Source: Pelosinus sp. UFO1 (GTDB taxonomy: Bacteria; Bacillota; Negativicutes; DSM-13327). Taken from it: a stretch of DNA of 64,000 nucleotides. The DNA lies in the NCBI RefSeq assembly GCF_000725345.1, contig NZ_CP008852.1:2633693-2697692 (forward strand), in the 5' to 3' direction. Shown here in pieces: positions 27,233-38,484 of this stretch (positions are counted from its first letter, which is position 1; the number at the start of each line of letters is the position of its first letter). Position numbers and translations under genes: made by a program. The notes under the pieces were generated by a model, which was given only the letters and a program-made list of their open reading frames with translations, was not told the DNA's origin and ran no database searches.

Positions 27233-28935
27233 TATAATCTAGCTAATAAATTCTTTATCTCATCTAAATAATTATTTACATCAAAATAGAAGACTTCTCC
27301 AGTACGTCGCACTTTAACTTCAATTAGATTTTCATTGATTGTTTTCGGACCGACAGTTACTTTTAAAGGATATCCAATCAGATCAGCATCTTTAAATTTT
27401 ACTCCAGGACGTTCGTTGCGATCATCAAAGACAGCTTCAACGCCAGATGCATTTAAATCTTGATATATTTTATTAGATAAAGACATTTGCGCCTCATCTT
27501 TAGGACTAATAGGAACTATTACCACATGATATGGCGCAATCGCAACTGGCCAAACAATACCATATTCATCATTATTTTGCTCAATTGTGGCAGCCATAGT
27601 ACGACTTACCCCAATACCATAGCATCCCATAACCATAGGTTTTTCTCTACCATTTTCATCTAGATATGTCGCCTTTAAAGCCTCACTATATTTAGTATGA
27701 AGTTTAAACACCTGACCTACCTCAATACCTCTTGCAGTTTTAACAGCTACATCACAATGAGGGCATGGATCATTCTCCTGAATTAAACGAATATCTGTAA
27801 CTATTGTTGGAGAAAAATCACGTTTAGCATTTACATTACGGTAATGTTGATTAGGAGTATTCGCTCCACATACCGCATTGTATAAATTCATAACAGTAGG
27901 ATCTGCAACAATAATAGGACATTTTATGCCTACAGGACCAATAAACCCTGGAGTACTTCCAAGATCCTCAACTATTATTTTTTCATCTGCCAATTCTATA
28001 GTTAAGCAATCAACTATATTTTGCAGTTTAATCTCATTCACTTCGTGATCGCCACGTACCAAGGCCATGACAATGCCTTTGTCCGTATTATATACAAGTG
28101 TCTTAATCGTCTTATCTGCAGAAATCCCTAATAAAGCTGTCACAGACTCTATTGACTTAGTTCCTGGCGTGTCTGTGATGGTTAAACTTTGTAACTCTTC
28201 TTCTGGCATTAAGATTGGTTTCAATTCTGCTTTTTCAACATTTGCCGCATAATTACAAGATGGACAATATACAATAGCAGCTTCTCCTGAATCTGCTATT
28301 ACCATAAATTCATGGGTTTTACTGCCACCTATGGCCCCACCGTCTGCTTCTACAGCTCTAAAAGTTAATCCGCAACGACTAAATATGTTGGTATAGGCGT
28401 CATACATTTGATCATAACTATTAGTGAGCCCCTCTTCATCTTTATCAAAAGAGTATAAATCTTTCATGATAAACTCACGACCACGCATAAGACCAAAACG
28501 AGGACGACGTTCATCACGATACTTATTTTGTATTTGATATAATTTTAAAGGTAATTGACGATAAGATCGAACATCTGACCGAACTAAGGTAGTAATCATT
28601 TCTTCGTGAGTAGGCCCCAGACAAAAATTACGATTATGACGATCCTTTAGTCTAAACATCTCATCACCATAGACATCCCAACGTCCAGTTTCCTGCCACA
28701 TTTCGGCAGGTTGTATAATCGGCATTAATAACTCTTGACCGCCCTTACAATCCATTTCCTGACGCACGATTGTTTCAATTTTTCTGAGTACGCGTAGCGC
28801 CAAAGGCATATAAGTATAGATTCCACCAGCTGCCTTTCGAATCATGCCAGCCCGTAACATAAGCTGGTGACTGACCACCTCGGCCTCTGCTGGGGTTTCT
28901 CTTAATGTTGGAGCATATAATTGTGATACACGCAT
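27232..28935 (-). CDS. proS: Prolyl-tRNA synthetase
   Basis: This class II aminoacyl-tRNA synthetase charges tRNA-Pro. The 567 residues form the bacterial type: catalytic motif 1 region near the start, [10 protein letters not shown], motif 2 ([22 protein letters not shown]), a YbaK-like editing insertion (about 225-380), motif 3 ([13 protein letters not shown]) and an anticodon-binding C-terminal domain. I start at [13 protein letters not shown], the usual N-terminus, since the longer frame begins inside ispG. It follows ispG by 4 bp. Confidence 0.95.
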   Translation of the reverse strand: MRVSQLYAPTLRETPAEAEVVSHQLMLRAGMIRKAAGGIYTYMPLALRVLRKIETIVRQEMDCKGGQELLMPIIQPAEMWQETGRWDVYGDEMFRLKDRHNRNFCLGPTHEEMITTLVRSDVRSYRQLPLKLYQIQNKYRDERRPRFGLMRGREFIMKDLYSFDKDEEGLTNSYDQMYDAYTNIFSRCGLTFRAVEADGGAIGGSKTHEFMVIADSGEAAIVYCPSCNYAANVEKAELKPILMPEEELQSLTITDTPGTKSIESVTALLGISADKTIKTLVYNTDKGIVMALVRGDHEVNEIKLQNIVDCLTIELADEKIIVEDLGSTPGFIGPVGIKCPIIVADPTVMNLYNAVCGANTPNQHYRNVNAKRDFSPTIVTDIRLIQENDPCPHCDVAVKTARGIEVGQVFKLHTKYSEALKATYLDENGREKPMVMGCYGIGVSRTMAATIEQNNDEYGIVWPVAIAPYHVVIVPISPKDEAQMSLSNKIYQDLNASGVEAVFDDRNERPGVKFKDADLIGYPLKVTVGPKTINENLIEVKVRRTGEVFYFDVNNYLDEIKNLLARL

Positions 28936-28939
28936 AGTT

Positions 28940-30007
28940 TTATTTTTCCTCCTCAATGAGTTTGTCAATTTCTGAAAATAATGCTGTAATTAGTTGATCT
29001 TCAGGGACTTTTTTTAGTATTTCGCCTTTGCGAAATACTAATCCTTGTCCTTTACCACCGGCAATTCCAATATCGGCTTCCTTAGCCTCACCTGGCCCAT
29101 TCACAACGCATCCCATTACTGCAACTTTAAAAGGCTTACGTACATTACTCAATTTTTGTTCCACTTGTTCCGCAATTGCTGCTAAGTCAATATTACAACG
29201 ACCACAAGTTGGACAGGATATCAAGGTTGGACCATATTCTTTTAAGCCTAATGACTTTAAAATTTCATTTGCGACCTTTACTTCTTCTACAGGATCACCT
29301 GTTAAGGATACACGAATAGTATCTCCTATACCTTGTGCTAATAAAGCACCAATTCCTACAGCTGATTTAACAATGCCTGATTTTATGGTTCCCGCCTCTG
29401 TAATCCCTAAGTGCAATGGGTAATCAATTACTTCAGACATTAATTGATACGCTTTTATCGTAGTCGGAACATCATTTGCTTTTAAAGATATTTTAATATC
29501 GCGAAAATCTAACTTTTCTAAAATAGCAATGTGTTGCAGTGCGCTTTTCACCATACCCGCAGGAGTGGGGTGACCACCGCATTCTTCTAAAATGCTTTTT
29601 TCTAAAGAGCCTGCATTTACACCAATACGAATTGGAATGCGCCTTTTTTTTGCTTCTTTGACAATAATGGCGACATGCTCTACATCACCAATATTACCAG
29701 GATTAATGCGCAACGCATCTATACCATTTTCGATGGCCGCAACAGCTAAACGATAATCAAAGTGAATATCGGCAATTAAAGGCGTTTTTACTTTTGACTT
29801 TATCTCTTTGATAGCCATAGCAGCAGCCATATCAGGTACAGCTAACCGCACAATATCACATCCTACAAGCTCTAACCTCTCAATTTGTGCTACCGTAGCA
29901 ACTATGTTGTCGGTTTTCGTATTGGTCATTGATTGTACCGATATGGGAGCTGAATCTCCAATCAATATGTTACCAATTCGTATAGGAGATGTTTTTTTTC
30001 GTTGCAT
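28940..30007 (-). CDS. ispG: 4-hydroxy-3-methylbut-2-enyl diphosphate synthase (IspG/GcpE)
   Basis: IspG makes HMBPP in the MEP isoprenoid pathway, which also includes the dxr gene of this cluster. The 355-residue bacterial-type protein has the TIM-barrel start ([17 protein letters not shown]) and the 4Fe-4S cysteines in CPTCGRC and [11 protein letters not shown] use the ATG at 30007; a TTG at 30034 would add nine poorly conserved residues. The gene is flanked tightly by proS and rseP. Confidence 0.95.
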   Translation of the reverse strand: MQRKKTSPIRIGNILIGDSAPISVQSMTNTKTDNIVATVAQIERLELVGCDIVRLAVPDMAAAMAIKEIKSKVKTPLIADIHFDYRLAVAAIENGIDALRINPGNIGDVEHVAIIVKEAKKRRIPIRIGVNAGSLEKSILEECGGHPTPAGMVKSALQHIAILEKLDFRDIKISLKANDVPTTIKAYQLMSEVIDYPLHLGITEAGTIKSGIVKSAVGIGALLAQGIGDTIRVSLTGDPVEEVKVANEILKSLGLKEYGPTLISCPTCGRCNIDLAAIAEQVEQKLSNVRKPFKVAVMGCVVNGPGEAKEADIGIAGGKGQGLVFRKGEILKKVPEDQLITALFSEIDKLIEEEK

Positions 30008-30085
30008 TTTTTTCACCCATTTCTCACCTGCCAAAAAACCATCCCATTTCGCAGGTGGTATATTTTTGCCCGCCTTTATTATTTC

Positions 30086-31117
30086 TTAAAATATCTTCAA
30101 CCGAGAAATATCCTTAAAGGTAGCTACTAAGAATAAAAGCATCAATAATGCAAAACCAATCATTTGTATCAGCTGCATATGCTTTTTATCTAAAGGTTTG
30201 CCACGCAAACCTTCTATTGCTAGAGTCACAAAATGACCACCATCAAGCATAGGTACCGGCAATAAATTAATAAGCCCTAAATTAATACTTAAAAATGCCG
30301 CAAATTGCAACAACGGCATCAATCCTAATTGTGCTACCTCTCCAGCCATTTGTGCTACACCAATTGGTCCAGCGACCTCTGCTGCAACTTTTCCGGTAAC
30401 CATTTGTGCTATGCCAACTACCATGCTGCTAGCCACTAGATAGGTCTGCTTAACAGCCAAACCAAAAGATTCCACGAAACCTGGATGGTATTTATCAATC
30501 TGTGGCATAACACCTATAATGCCTCGATTGGCTTTCTCATCATATTCTGGGACAATTATAGTGGTTTTAATTTCTTCGTTATGCTGATACCGTAACTTTA
30601 GTGGATTTCCCGCATTTACTTGTACAATATCAACAAAACCTCGCCATGATGTAATTTCTGTATCATTGACAGATACAATTTTATCACCGAGAGACAATCC
30701 TGCTTGAGCTGCTGGCTTATCAGCAAATACATTTCCAACAATAGGAACATTAGAAGGAGTGTCAATACCTGAATTTAGGAATATAGTCATAAATAATAAA
30801 ACTGGCAATACAAAATTCATAGTTGATCCAGCGACTATCACTAACATTCTAGCGGGAATTGATTTTGCACTAAAAGAGCCTTCATCTTGTTCTTCATCCG
30901 GGTCCATACCTGCAATCTTGTTAAAACCACCTAGTGGTATAATTCTCCAAGAATATAAGGTTTCACCATGCTTGTAACTAATTATCTTAGGCCCAAAACC
31001 AATGGCAAATTCGTCGACTCGCATGCCAGCCATCTTTGCTGTAACAAAATGCCCTAACTCATGAACCAATACCAGAAGACCAAAGACGAAAATGGTAGCA
31101 ACAGCTGTCATCAACAA
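30086..31117 (-). CDS. rseP: RseP-family site-2 zinc metalloprotease
   Basis: This is an intramembrane protease of about 343 residues. The catalytic HELGH motif lies in the first membrane segment (about 20-24), followed by a PDZ domain (about 120-190) and the second metal motif in NLLPVPMLDGGH (about 290-301). It cleaves membrane-bound anti-sigma factors or signal peptides. The best-spaced start is a TTG at 31117 with AGGAG 8 nt upstream; a GTG at 31126 overlaps that site. Confidence 0.92.
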   Translation of the reverse strand: MLMTAVATIFVFGLLVLVHELGHFVTAKMAGMRVDEFAIGFGPKIISYKHGETLYSWRIIPLGGFNKIAGMDPDEEQDEGSFSAKSIPARMLVIVAGSTMNFVLPVLLFMTIFLNSGIDTPSNVPIVGNVFADKPAAQAGLSLGDKIVSVNDTEITSWRGFVDIVQVNAGNPLKLRYQHNEEIKTTIIVPEYDEKANRGIIGVMPQIDKYHPGFVESFGLAVKQTYLVASSMVVGIAQMVTGKVAAEVAGPIGVAQMAGEVAQLGLMPLLQFAAFLSINLGLINLLPVPMLDGGHFVTLAIEGLRGKPLDKKHMQLIQMIGFALLMLLFLVATFKDISRLKIF

Positions 31118-31150
31118 TAAAATCACTCCTATCTTTTTATTATAAGAAAT

Positions 31151-32308
31151 CTATTCCCTAATCGCCCTTAAAATTTCCTTAGACTTACTTCGCGCTACCA
31201 TATCCGTATGATAAATTTCATTCAAATCAGGTGCATTAATGAAGCTGTGGCTTTGCATTACACTATGTATCACTGTGAAAATATCAAGATAGCGAAGTTC
31301 TCCTTCAAGAAATGCATAAACAGCTTCTTCGTTTGCAGCATTAAATACACAAGGCATTGTTCCACCAGTATATCCTGCATCAAAAGCAAGTTGCAATATC
31401 GGAAAAGTAATTTTATCTGGAGGAGAAAAGGTTAAATCTGATAACGTTTTAAAATCAAGTCTGGGATAGTCTGTAACAACCCTTTCTGGATAAGTAAGAG
31501 CGTATTGAATAGGTACCCTCATATCGGGCTTTCCTAACTGCGCAATAACAGATCCATCTATAAACTCAACCATGGAGTGAACAATGCTTTGTGGATGTAC
31601 GACAACCTCAATTTGGGAGTACTCCACCCCAAACAACCAACGAGCTTCAATCACTTCTAACCCTTTATTGGCTAAAGTAGAGGAATCTACGGTAATTTTT
31701 TTTCCCATTGACCAATTAGGATGACGTAAACAATCTTCCACTGTTATATTTTGTAATGCTTCTGTTTTTAATCCTCGAAAAGGACCACCTGATGCCGTCA
31801 GAAGAATGCGATTTATATTCTTACTATTTTCGCCTTGCAAACATTGAAAAATAGCACTATGTTCACTATCAACGGGTAAAATTTTAACATTTTTTTCTTT
31901 TGCAAGTTGCGTTACCAATTCACCAGCAGCTACCAAAGTCTCTTTATTGGCAAGAGCAATATTTTTACCAGCCTCAATAGCGGCAATCGTCGGTTTTAAA
32001 CCTGCGAATCCTACTAAAGAAGTTAGTACTGTTGTTACTGCCACATGAGTAGCTGCTGCTATTAAACCTTCTTCGCCTGTCAAAATACGAGTAGGACCTG
32101 AATACCTTCTGACTAGTCTATCTGCTGCTTCCTGATCCACTAGTACAGCAATTTGGGGCTTAAAATATTCAATTTGTTTTTCAAGTAAAATATCATTATG
32201 GTAAGCAGCCAAAGCAGTTACAGAAAATTTATCTTGATGAGCTGCAATGACCTCTAAGGCTTGTGTGCCAATCGAACCTGTACTGCCTAATATCGATATA
32301 TGTTGCAT
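31151..32308 (-). CDS. dxr: 1-deoxy-D-xylulose 5-phosphate reductoisomerase
   Basis: Dxr converts DXP to MEP with NADPH, the first committed step of the MEP pathway. The 385-residue protein opens with the nucleotide-binding GSTGSIGTQAL and has the metal/substrate motifs LPVDSEHSAIFQCL and TASGGPFRG, and NKGLEVIEARWLFG. It is full length with typical composition. It lies between cdsA and rseP, as in many Firmicutes. Confidence 0.95.
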   Translation of the reverse strand: MQHISILGSTGSIGTQALEVIAAHQDKFSVTALAAYHNDILLEKQIEYFKPQIAVLVDQEAADRLVRRYSGPTRILTGEEGLIAAATHVAVTTVLTSLVGFAGLKPTIAAIEAGKNIALANKETLVAAGELVTQLAKEKNVKILPVDSEHSAIFQCLQGENSKNINRILLTASGGPFRGLKTEALQNITVEDCLRHPNWSMGKKITVDSSTLANKGLEVIEARWLFGVEYSQIEVVVHPQSIVHSMVEFIDGSVIAQLGKPDMRVPIQYALTYPERVVTDYPRLDFKTLSDLTFSPPDKITFPILQLAFDAGYTGGTMPCVFNAANEEAVYAFLEGELRYLDIFTVIHSVMQSHSFINAPDLNEIYHTDMVARSKSKEILRAIRE

Positions 32309-32386
32309 ATAAACTCTCCCTTAACAGACTTGACATCTTATAAATCCCTTGTAAGTATTTAATAAAAATCTCTAAAAAAGATATTA

Positions 32387-33211
32387 TTATAGTATAAAAA
32401 TATGTATATAGTAGTAAATAACAGGAACTGCAAATAATATGCTATCGAAGCGGTCTAAAATACCCCCGTGCCCCGGCAGTATTTTCCCAGAGTCCTTAAC
32501 GCCTGCAAATCGCTTCAAAGCAGACTCTGCTAAATCACCAATAGGCGCGACGATGCCAACTAAAAACCCCATAATTAAACTATGACCGATAGGTAACTGA
32601 AAGAGGTATCCTAGTCCAACAATAGCCACTACACTCCCAAATACACCTCCGAGAGCCCCCTCTACCGTTTTGGCAGGACTAATTCCAGGACATAGCTTAT
32701 GTCTTCCAAACTTAGAGCCAACAAAATAAGCGAAAGTATCATTCGCCCAAGTCCCAACAAAGGCTAACCATACGTAAGCAGCTCCCGCAGACAAGTTCCC
32801 TAAAGAAGTAACTATGTGTAAAGAATTATTACTATATCTGAGAAGTAGTAAATGGGAAAAGGACAATCCAATATAAGTAATGCCAAATAAAGAAAAGGCC
32901 GCATCTACAACCGTAAATTTATTAGCCGAGACTACAATTTTATATAATACAAGCAAAGTACTAAAAAAAAGTGTCATTATAAGTTCTTGTGAATTTCCGA
33001 GCCATGCACACCCTAATATAATTATATTAGCTAAAAAACCTATGTAATATAAGACTTTAATATTCTTATTCTGTAACATAGTATAAAATTCATCCCATGC
33101 TAATAATGTAAGAATAAGAATCGCAGCAGCAAATAACCATTCTCCATATTGAATAACAAAAATTGTAATTGGTATACCTAAGGCCGCAGTCAAAACTCGC
33201 CTACCAAGCAT
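32387..33211 (-). CDS. cdsA: Phosphatidate cytidylyltransferase CdsA
   Basis: CdsA makes CDP-diacylglycerol, the precursor of most phospholipids, in the membrane. This 274-residue protein has about seven membrane segments and the C-terminal signature (ESALKRFAGVKDSGKILPGH, then GGILDRFDS) with the metal-binding aspartates. I use the second codon ATG at 33211 because a TTG at 33214 directly precedes it and the GGGG Shine-Dalgarno spacing is better. It follows uppS by about 20 bp. Confidence 0.94.
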   Translation of the reverse strand: MLGRRVLTAALGIPITIFVIQYGEWLFAAAILILTLLAWDEFYTMLQNKNIKVLYYIGFLANIIILGCAWLGNSQELIMTLFFSTLLVLYKIVVSANKFTVVDAAFSLFGITYIGLSFSHLLLLRYSNNSLHIVTSLGNLSAGAAYVWLAFVGTWANDTFAYFVGSKFGRHKLCPGISPAKTVEGALGGVFGSVVAIVGLGYLFQLPIGHSLIMGFLVGIVAPIGDLAESALKRFAGVKDSGKILPGHGGILDRFDSILFAVPVIYYYIHIFIL

Positions 33212-33229
33212 CAAAACACCCCTGTAGTT

Positions 33230-33997
33230 TTATTTTTTCAAACCGCCAAATCTTCTCTCTCGCTTCTGATAGTCTATTATAGCCTGAATAAAATGCTCTG
33301 GCTTAAAGTCAGGCCAGTTAATATCAGAAAACCAAAATTCCGCATAAGCTGATTGCCATAATAAAAAATTACTTATCCGATAATCCCCACTTGGACGAAT
33401 AACTAAATCAGGATCAGGTAAATCAGCAGTATATAAATTGTCCCTTATACTTTTCTCAGTAATATCTTGAGGAAGTAATTCACCACTAGCAATTTTCTCA
33501 CCAATTACCCGAACAGAATGTAGGATCTCTGCTCGTCCGCCATAATTAACGGCCAAGTTAAAGACCAGACCCGTATTTTTTTTAGTATACGCCTGTGCTT
33601 CTTCAACCTTTTTCTGTAATTCAGCAGCCAATTCATCCACATTGCCAATAAAGCGAATTTGTACATTTTTCTTATGAAGTTCATCAATTTCACTATCAAG
33701 ATATTCAGAGAATAACCTCATTAGTAAATTTACTTCATCTGCTGGTCTTTTCCAATTTTCAGTAGAAAATGCATAAGTAGTCAATACTTTAAGTTTCATG
33801 TTCACAGCAGTCGTGACAATATCACGCAGACTCTCTACACCAGCTCTATGACCAAGAGTGCGTGGCAATCCCTTTTTCTTTGCCCACCGACCATTACCAT
33901 CCATAATAATTGCAATATGTTGTGGCATATTTTCTAATTTTACTAGGTCATATGTATCAATTTTAATATTTTTTTTATTAAACCAGTTCTTCCACAT
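33230..33997 (-). CDS. uppS: Isoprenyl transferase (undecaprenyl diphosphate synthase)
   Basis: UppS condenses isoprenyl units to make the undecaprenyl carrier used by MraY. The 255-residue protein carries the catalytic IMDGNGRWAKKKGL motif, the GHRAGVES motif, YAFSTENWKRP and the C-terminal DLVIRPSGDYRISNFLLWQ signature. The ATG has GGAGG 7 nt upstream. A hairpin and a ferredoxin pseudogene lie just upstream. Confidence 0.95.
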   Translation of the reverse strand: MWKNWFNKKNIKIDTYDLVKLENMPQHIAIIMDGNGRWAKKKGLPRTLGHRAGVESLRDIVTTAVNMKLKVLTTYAFSTENWKRPADEVNLLMRLFSEYLDSEIDELHKKNVQIRFIGNVDELAAELQKKVEEAQAYTKKNTGLVFNLAVNYGGRAEILHSVRVIGEKIASGELLPQDITEKSIRDNLYTADLPDPDLVIRPSGDYRISNFLLWQSAYAEFWFSDINWPDFKPEHFIQAIIDYQKRERRFGGLKK

Positions 33998-34031
33998 GTT
34001 ATGACCTCCAAATTAATCTGGTAAGAAACTA

Positions 34032-34053
34032 AACCCCCTCTCGCGAGGGGGTT
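34032..34053 (-). terminator. GC-rich hairpin after the ferredoxin pseudogene
   Basis: AACCCCCTC and GAGGGGGTT pair around a short CGC-type loop, and a TTTAGTTTC tract follows on the minus strand. It lies 4 nt after the pseudogene stop codon and 35 bp before uppS, and would have ended the old ferredoxin transcript or now ends the rpsB-frr transcript. Confidence 0.7.
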
Positions 34054-34057
34054 CCAG

Positions 34058-34216
34058 TTATGGAGCCAAAATAGCACCAACAGGGCAAACCGCCGCTCAG
34101 GCACCGAGATCTACACATTTCCTGAAACTGATAGTAAAAACATTCTACTACCAGTATTTCCGTAGTAATTGTTCACAAATACCCGGTCATACTTCATCAT
34201 TAACATGTATAGCCAA
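34058..34216 (-). pseudogene. Decayed 2[4Fe-4S] ferredoxin
   Basis: One continuous frame of 53 codons is collinear with a short bacterial-type ferredoxin but holds four premature stops (TGA, TAG, TAG, TGA). Recognisable parts are AIHVNDE near the start, GICEQ, and KCVDLGA, stop, AAVCPVGAILAP at the end. Five of the eight expected cluster cysteines are lost (for example VDC to VDL, and TGC to TGA in GAC). The length (52 residues) and position of motifs fit a ferredoxin of about 55 residues. Confidence 0.75.
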
Positions 34217-34222
34217 TAATTT

Positions 34223-34426
34223 TTAAGCTTTCCCTTTTACCACTTTATTAGCAGTTACTAAATGATACATATCACCATCAAATCGTTGCCTTATAACATA
34301 AGGGCAACTCTCATCTAAGTTAGCTGCTTGGCGAGTTGGATGTGATATTGTAACTTTATAATTTATCTTTGCTTCATCTAAATGTGTCTTAACCAAAGCA
34401 AAGGGTTTAGCTACTGTATCTATCAT
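34223..34426 (-). CDS. Small conserved-looking protein of unknown function after frr
   Basis: This 67-residue soluble protein (starts MIDTVAKPFALVKTHLDEAK, contains SHPTRQ and CPYVIRQRFDGDMY) is not a family I recognise. The ATG lies 2 nt after the frr stop codon, so it is translated as part of the frr transcript. A longer frame would begin inside frr and is less likely. The regular codon use and position argue that it is real. Confidence 0.65.
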   Translation of the reverse strand: MIDTVAKPFALVKTHLDEAKINYKVTISHPTRQAANLDESCPYVIRQRFDGDMYHLVTANKVVKGKA

Positions 34427-34427
34427 A

Positions 34428-35752
<1,325 letters not shown>

Positions 35753-35873
35753 TTAAGGCCTGTTAATAAACTTAAGAAAAGACAAAGCTATTACCCCCTA
35801 TCCTTAGATATAGAAATAAGCTTTGTCATTCTTAGTTTGAAATCAAAATCAAGTATACTTCTTGATTTCCTAG

Positions 35874-35905
35874 AAAATAAGAGAACACTGCAGTGTTCTC
35901 TTATT
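35874..35905 (-). terminator. Palindromic terminator at the end of tsf
   Basis: A perfect palindrome (AATAAGAGAACACTG and its complement) carries A and T runs and overlaps the tsf stop codon. It separates rpsB-tsf from the pyrH-frr genes, although read-through is likely since pyrH has no obvious promoter of its own. Confidence 0.85.
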
Positions 35906-36548
35906 TTTTAACAGCAGCCATTACTTCAGCAGCAAAATCATTGGCCTTTTTTTCAATACCTTCACCAAGTTGATATCTCGTAAATCTTCTGATGGAAATA
36001 TTTTCACCAATCTTAGAAATATTTTCATTAATAAGTTGAGTAATCGTCTTGTCTGGATTTTTAATGAAAACTTGCTCCATTAAACATACTTCTTTATAGT
36101 ATTTTTCAACACGACCTGTAATCATTTTTTCCACAATATTAGCAGGTTTTCCTTCGTTTAATGCTTGAGCTTTAAGGATTTCTTTCTCATGTTCTAACAC
36201 TTCAGCAGGAACCTCTTCGCGACGTACACAAGTTGGATTAGCAGCAGCAATTTGCATTGCAATATCTCTGGCTAAGCTTTTAAAATTATCTGTTTTAGCT
36301 ACAAAGTCAGTTTCACAGTTAATTTCAACCATTACACCAATACGTCCGCCACCATGTATGTATGCTTCAATAACCCCTTCAGAGGCAATTCGATCCGCTT
36401 TTTTAGCAGCAGCAGCTAATCCCTTTTCACGCAAGTAATCAACAGCTTGATCAAGTTCACCTTTCGTTTCAGTTAAGGCTTTTTTACAATCCATCATTCC
36501 TGCACCTGTACGTTGGCGCAATTCTTTTACCATTTCAGCAGTTATCAT
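35901..36548 (-). CDS. tsf: Elongation factor Ts
   Basis: EF-Ts recycles EF-Tu by nucleotide exchange. The 215-residue protein has the N-terminal UBA-type motif ([18 protein letters not shown]), the [17 protein letters not shown] core and a short C-terminal part; it is of the short type common in Clostridia. It follows rpsB by 77 bp and shares its promoter. Confidence 0.95.
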   Translation of the reverse strand: MITAEMVKELRQRTGAGMMDCKKALTETKGELDQAVDYLREKGLAAAAKKADRIASEGVIEAYIHGGGRIGVMVEINCETDFVAKTDNFKSLARDIAMQIAAANPTCVRREEVPAEVLEHEKEILKAQALNEGKPANIVEKMITGRVEKYYKEVCLMEQVFIKNPDKTITQLINENISKIGENISIRRFTRYQLGEGIEKKANDFAAEVMAAVKK

Positions 36549-36625
36549 CTATGTAGTCCTCCTATCTATTGTTAAAGGTAAGGGAAAAAACACTAGTTGT
36601 CCCCCTTACCTTTATCTAAATATAG

Positions 36626-37327
36626 TTACTCAGCTTCTTCTACTTGTTCACCTTGTCTTGCTTCCAAAACAGCGTCCGCCATTTTAGCAGTAAGTAATTT
36701 AACAGCACGAATTGCATCATCATTACCAGGAATAACATAATCAATTTCATCAGGATCACAATTAGTATCAACAATAGCTACAATTGGTATACCAAGTTTT
36801 TTAGCTTCAGCAACAGCAATGCGCTCTTTGCGAGGATCAATAATGAATAATGCTCCAGGTAACTTAGTCATATTTTTAATACCACCAAGGAATTTTTGCA
36901 ATCTTTCCATTTCATGGCGAAGAGTGATTACTTCCTTTTTGGATAGCACTTCAAATAACCCTTTTTCTTCCATTCCTTCTAATTCTTTCAAACGACCAAT
37001 ACGTTTTTGAATCGTTTGGAAATTAGTCAGCATACCGCCAAGCCATCTTTCATTAACAAAATACATGTTAGAACGAATTGCTTCTTCTTTTACAGCATCT
37101 TGCGCTTGTTTTTTCGTTCCAACAAATAAAATAGTTTCATCTTGTGCAATTTCACGCACAAAATTATAGGCATCTTCTACTTTTTTGACTGTTTTTTGTA
37201 AGTCAATTATGTAGATGCCATTACGCTCCGTAAAAATATAAGGAGCCATTTTAGGGTTCCACCTTCTAGTTTGATGTCCAAAATGAACACCGGCTTCCAA
37301 AAGTTGTTTCATAGAAATTACTGACAT
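36626..37327 (-). CDS. rpsB: Ribosomal protein S2
   Basis: S2 is part of the small ribosomal subunit. The 233-residue protein begins [18 protein letters not shown], with motifs [24 protein letters not shown] and [12 protein letters not shown]. The ATG at 37327 has AGGAGG 7 nt upstream; a frame extension to 37402 has no support. It leads the rpsB-tsf pair from the promoter at 37445-37473. Confidence 0.96.
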   Translation of the reverse strand: MSVISMKQLLEAGVHFGHQTRRWNPKMAPYIFTERNGIYIIDLQKTVKKVEDAYNFVREIAQDETILFVGTKKQAQDAVKEEAIRSNMYFVNERWLGGMLTNFQTIQKRIGRLKELEGMEEKGLFEVLSKKEVITLRHEMERLQKFLGGIKNMTKLPGALFIIDPRKERIAVAEAKKLGIPIVAIVDTNCDPDEIDYVIPGNDDAIRAVKLLTAKMADAVLEARQGEQVEEAE

Positions 37328-37444
37328 ATTTATACCTCCTGTTAAATTACCGCCGCAATCCGCATCTTTTATTTTCCACCAATGCTGTATAAGCTCTGGC
37401 ACAGTAAATAAAATTGGTTTGCGTGTGGATTTAGAATACGAATC

Positions 37445-37473
37445 ATTATATCATATATTTTTTTATGTAACAA
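37445..37473 (-). promoter_or_regulatory. Sigma-A promoter for rpsB
   Basis: On the minus strand TTGTTA (37468-37473) and a perfect TATAAT (37445-37450) are separated by 17 bp. The transcript would have a leader of about 110 nt before the rpsB ATG, long enough for an S2 autoregulatory structure, although I could not identify a known leader fold. Confidence 0.8.
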
Positions 37474-37484
37474 GTATTTTGTTA

Positions 37485-38042
37485 TTATTTTTTATTCAAC
37501 TGTAATAACAGTATAATTTCGCTTTTACTAATACCTGTAATTTTCGCAATCTCGGTACTACTATACCCCTGATCAGCCATCGATAATATAGTATTACGTT
37601 TATTACTGCGGGCTAATTCTTTATAATTATCTACGCCAATTTTTTGATTTCCATTGATAGGCATAGCCATTTGACCTAACTCTTTAACTTCCTTTTTCTG
37701 ATCTTCTTCAAGTTTAATTTCTGAAGGATTCGATATAACCTCAATTGGACAATCTATTCTGTCCTCAGTTTTTTTCTCTAAAGGTTTGTTTGCAGCCCTA
37801 ATCTTTTCATCCAATAATACAATACTTGTATCAGCTGTTTCCAATAGTTCTTCTAAATGCTTAATTCTTTCTTCAAGTTGCTGAATCACAAGGTCAGCTG
37901 TCTTCTCTAATTCTTCTTGTAATTGATTTGCAGAGGATTTCATATTCAGAGAAAATACTTGTAATAACATATTCCTTTTATAAAATATAAAAAGAATTAC
38001 AAAAATAATCACGAGTATTGAAACCAAAACACTTGATAACAT
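37485..38042 (-). CDS. DUF6115-like membrane protein with C-terminal HTH
   Basis: This 185-residue protein has an N-terminal membrane segment (about 4-22), a coiled coil (about 35-90) and a small C-terminal helix-turn-helix-like part (ILSMADQGYSSTEIAKITGISKSEI). The layout matches the DUF6115 type often found at the end of flagellar operons; its function is not known. It lies directly before the rpsB promoter. Confidence 0.7.
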   Translation of the reverse strand: MLSSVLVSILVIIFVILFIFYKRNMLLQVFSLNMKSSANQLQEELEKTADLVIQQLEERIKHLEELLETADTSIVLLDEKIRAANKPLEKKTEDRIDCPIEVISNPSEIKLEEDQKKEVKELGQMAMPINGNQKIGVDNYKELARSNKRNTILSMADQGYSSTEIAKITGISKSEIILLLQLNKK

Positions 38043-38077
38043 ACTACCACCTCATTAGCCACGCGTACAGCATTACG

Positions 38078-38413
38078 TCATGTTTTTATATCAACCAAAT
38101 GACCCAGTATGGGATCTTCATTAGATGCATGGTTCAACGTTTCACACTCTTTGTCATTCTTCTTAGTACCTTTGGAATTTTGCTCATCTCTTGAATGATT
38201 TTTTTCCCTTGGCTCTTTTTCTCGCCCAATCTTACCGCCTTCACTTTTAGCTGTGCCTTGCACTTGTTGTTGGCGATTTGTCGAAATATCTTTCCATTGT
38301 TCAGCAAATTGTTGTTGCTGTAAAGTGTCTTGTTGTTTTGCAATCGACTGCGCTTTGCCAACTTCCGTAGCCTTAGGGATCAGTACTTGTAAATCGACTG
38401 AGTTAATAGCCAT
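38078..38413 (-). CDS. Small hydrophilic protein in the flagellar operon
   Basis: This 111-residue, charged, Gln- and Lys-rich protein starts MAINSVDLQVLIPKATEV and has no membrane segment. Similar short proteins with an N-terminal IPK/xEV motif follow fapA in related operons, but I do not know a function. I start at the ATG at 38413. A second frame over the same region (38134-38361) is a shadow. Confidence 0.6.
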   Translation of the reverse strand: MAINSVDLQVLIPKATEVGKAQSIAKQQDTLQQQQFAEQWKDISTNRQQQVQGTAKSEGGKIGREKEPREKNHSRDEQNSKGTKKNDKECETLNHASNEDPILGHLVDIKT

Positions 38414-38484
38414 ACCCCTCACCACCCCATTACAATATACAAATGTCTGACTTACAATAGACTATCAGAACCTAATAATACATG

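Noticed and set aside
34102-34116. A 15-base match to the end of the Illumina P5 adapter (CACCGAGATCTACAC), suggesting an assembly artefact
   Set aside because: The reverse strand of this stretch encodes KCVDLGA of the ferredoxin pseudogene; all but two bases are explained by the normal ferredoxin codons for CVDCGA, so the adapter match is most likely chance.
34058-34216. In-frame TGA codons in the ferredoxin-like frame as selenocysteine
   Set aside because: Two TAG codons and further cysteine losses are present in the same frame, and only one of the two TGA codons falls at a cysteine position, so decay is the simpler reading.
38134-38361. 75-aa Lys-rich ORF within the small flagellar-operon gene
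   Set aside because: It overlaps the 111-aa frame that has the better start and context; its composition fits an out-of-frame reading of Gln/Lys-rich codons.
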